A stretch of 16,986 bases of DNA from positions 1 to 16,986 of the forward strand of contig JAFGON010000100.1 in NCBI GenBank assembly GCA_016926475.1. The letters are read 5' to 3'. Below are positions 16,507-16,986 of the stretch, piece after piece. Within the stretch, counting starts at the first letter, position 1. Every line of letters begins with the position of its first letter. The notes beneath the pieces were generated by a model that was given only the letters and a program-made list of their open reading frames with translations, was not told the DNA's origin and did no database searches. This DNA comes from a candidate division WOR-3 bacterium (GTDB lineage: Bacteria > SDB-A). The position numbers and the translations under genes were made by a program.

Positions 16507-16968
16507 TTATTTGGAAGTCATCACTTTTGTCATTGCTTTGAAAAGTTCATTGGCAGCTTTTTGCCAATCTTTGCCCGAAGAGTTTTTTAAACCTTCATTT
16601 AAATTTTCTTCTATATTCCTTGGAACGAGATACCTGTAGTATAGATTGTAAATATCGAAGAGCAGAAACACAACAGCGCTCAAATGGCCTGAAGACGCGA
16701 TATCTTTTTCAGCGTTGTTGTAATAATTCTGCAGTTGCTGTTTGACAACCGGCAAAGAAGCGTGTCTGCGCACAGAGATGAGAAATTCTGTCTTGTAAAT
16801 AGAGTCAGAAAACTTTTCAAAAGAGAGGTTTTTCATGTTTTCGAAAAACTTTTGGGAATTTTCGACTTTTTCCGCTGGAGGTATTTTCGCGTAAGACTCG
16901 TTTATGGCTTTCTCAATTTCGGTTCTCAAAAAACCTTGAGGAGAAAATATATAGTCAATTTTCATCAT
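16507..16968 (-). CDS. Unrecognised mostly helical protein upstream of the zinc-ribbon protease
   Basis: This frame encodes 153 residues from the ATG at 16968; a second ATG follows at 16965. I do not recognise the family. Most of the protein is predicted helical and charged (for example EKVENSQKFFENMKNL and RNIEENLNEGLKNSS), with one hydrophobic stretch near 96-117 (LSAVVFLLFDIYNLYYRYLV) that is more likely a buried helix than a membrane segment. No cysteine is present. No clear ribosome binding site precedes the ATG pair, and the frame stays open to the edge of the window (16986), so the true start may lie further upstream and the gene may be 5' truncated here. Its stop is 15 nt before the protease gene, so they are probably co-transcribed. 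It may be a partner or substrate of that protease, which is inference from position only. Confidence 0.6.
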   Translation of the reverse strand: MMKIDYIFSPQGFLRTEIEKAINESYAKIPPAEKVENSQKFFENMKNLSFEKFSDSIYKTEFLISVRRHASLPVVKQQLQNYYNNAEKDIASSGHLSAVVFLLFDIYNLYYRYLVPRNIEENLNEGLKNSSGKDWQKAANELFKAMTKVMTSK

Positions 16969-16986
16969 AGATATAAGGGCTGATTC

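Noticed and set aside
1-16986. CRISPR arrays, tRNA or rRNA genes, insertion sequences
   Set aside because: No regularly spaced repeats, cloverleaf-type sequences, conserved rRNA blocks or transposase-like frames were seen on either strand.

Overview
The window looks like a contig from an uncultured bacterium with a moderately AT-rich genome. The closest fit I can suggest is a candidate phylum of or near the FCB group (WOR-3/Stahlbacteria-like or Cloacimonetes-like). The reason is the set of large secreted gingipain-type (C25) proteases that end in FlgD-like, Por/T9SS-type C-terminal tails, together with AGGAGG-type ribosome binding sites and frequent TTG starts. This placement is inference from gene content. 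No rRNA, tRNA, CRISPR array, transposase or phage gene is visible.

Left part (1-8485, plus strand): the last 24 codons of a protein with the FlgD-like tail, a strong hairpin, then a tight cluster of two modular C25 cysteine proteases and an M42-family metallo-aminopeptidase. The gaps are 20 and 34 nt. The two proteases share a nearly constant C-terminal half (two Ig/CARDB-like repeats, a 151-residue jelly-roll-like module and the tail) attached to strongly diverged catalytic domains. The likely job of the unit is extracellular protein breakdown by C25 proteases, uptake of peptides, and trimming in the cytoplasm by the M42 enzyme.

Middle (8454-13948): a 78-residue LapA-like membrane protein converges on, and overlaps, the M42 gene. 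A 472-nt AT-rich intergenic stretch follows. Next comes a 792-residue HerA/FtsK-type P-loop ATPase of a widespread family of unknown function. Convergent to it is a soluble triple-PAS histidine kinase with a degenerate receiver-like N-terminus and no visible response regulator partner.

Right part (13949-16986): an ornithine carbamoyltransferase gene stands alone behind a clear promoter. The promoter is bracketed by two exact 12-bp direct repeats 42 bp apart. The gene ends in a textbook intrinsic terminator. Convergent to it is a compact three-gene minus-strand unit: an unrecognised, largely helical protein, a cytoplasmic HtrA-like serine protease fused to a four-cysteine zinc ribbon and a YbjN/CesT-like C-terminal domain, and a small three-helix PQ-loop-like membrane protein whose start codon directly follows the protease stop codon. 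This last unit is the best candidate for an undescribed system. The protease-zinc ribbon-chaperone-like architecture and its conserved-looking partners suggest a proteolytic switch or quality-control module, but nothing in the sequence fixes its substrate.
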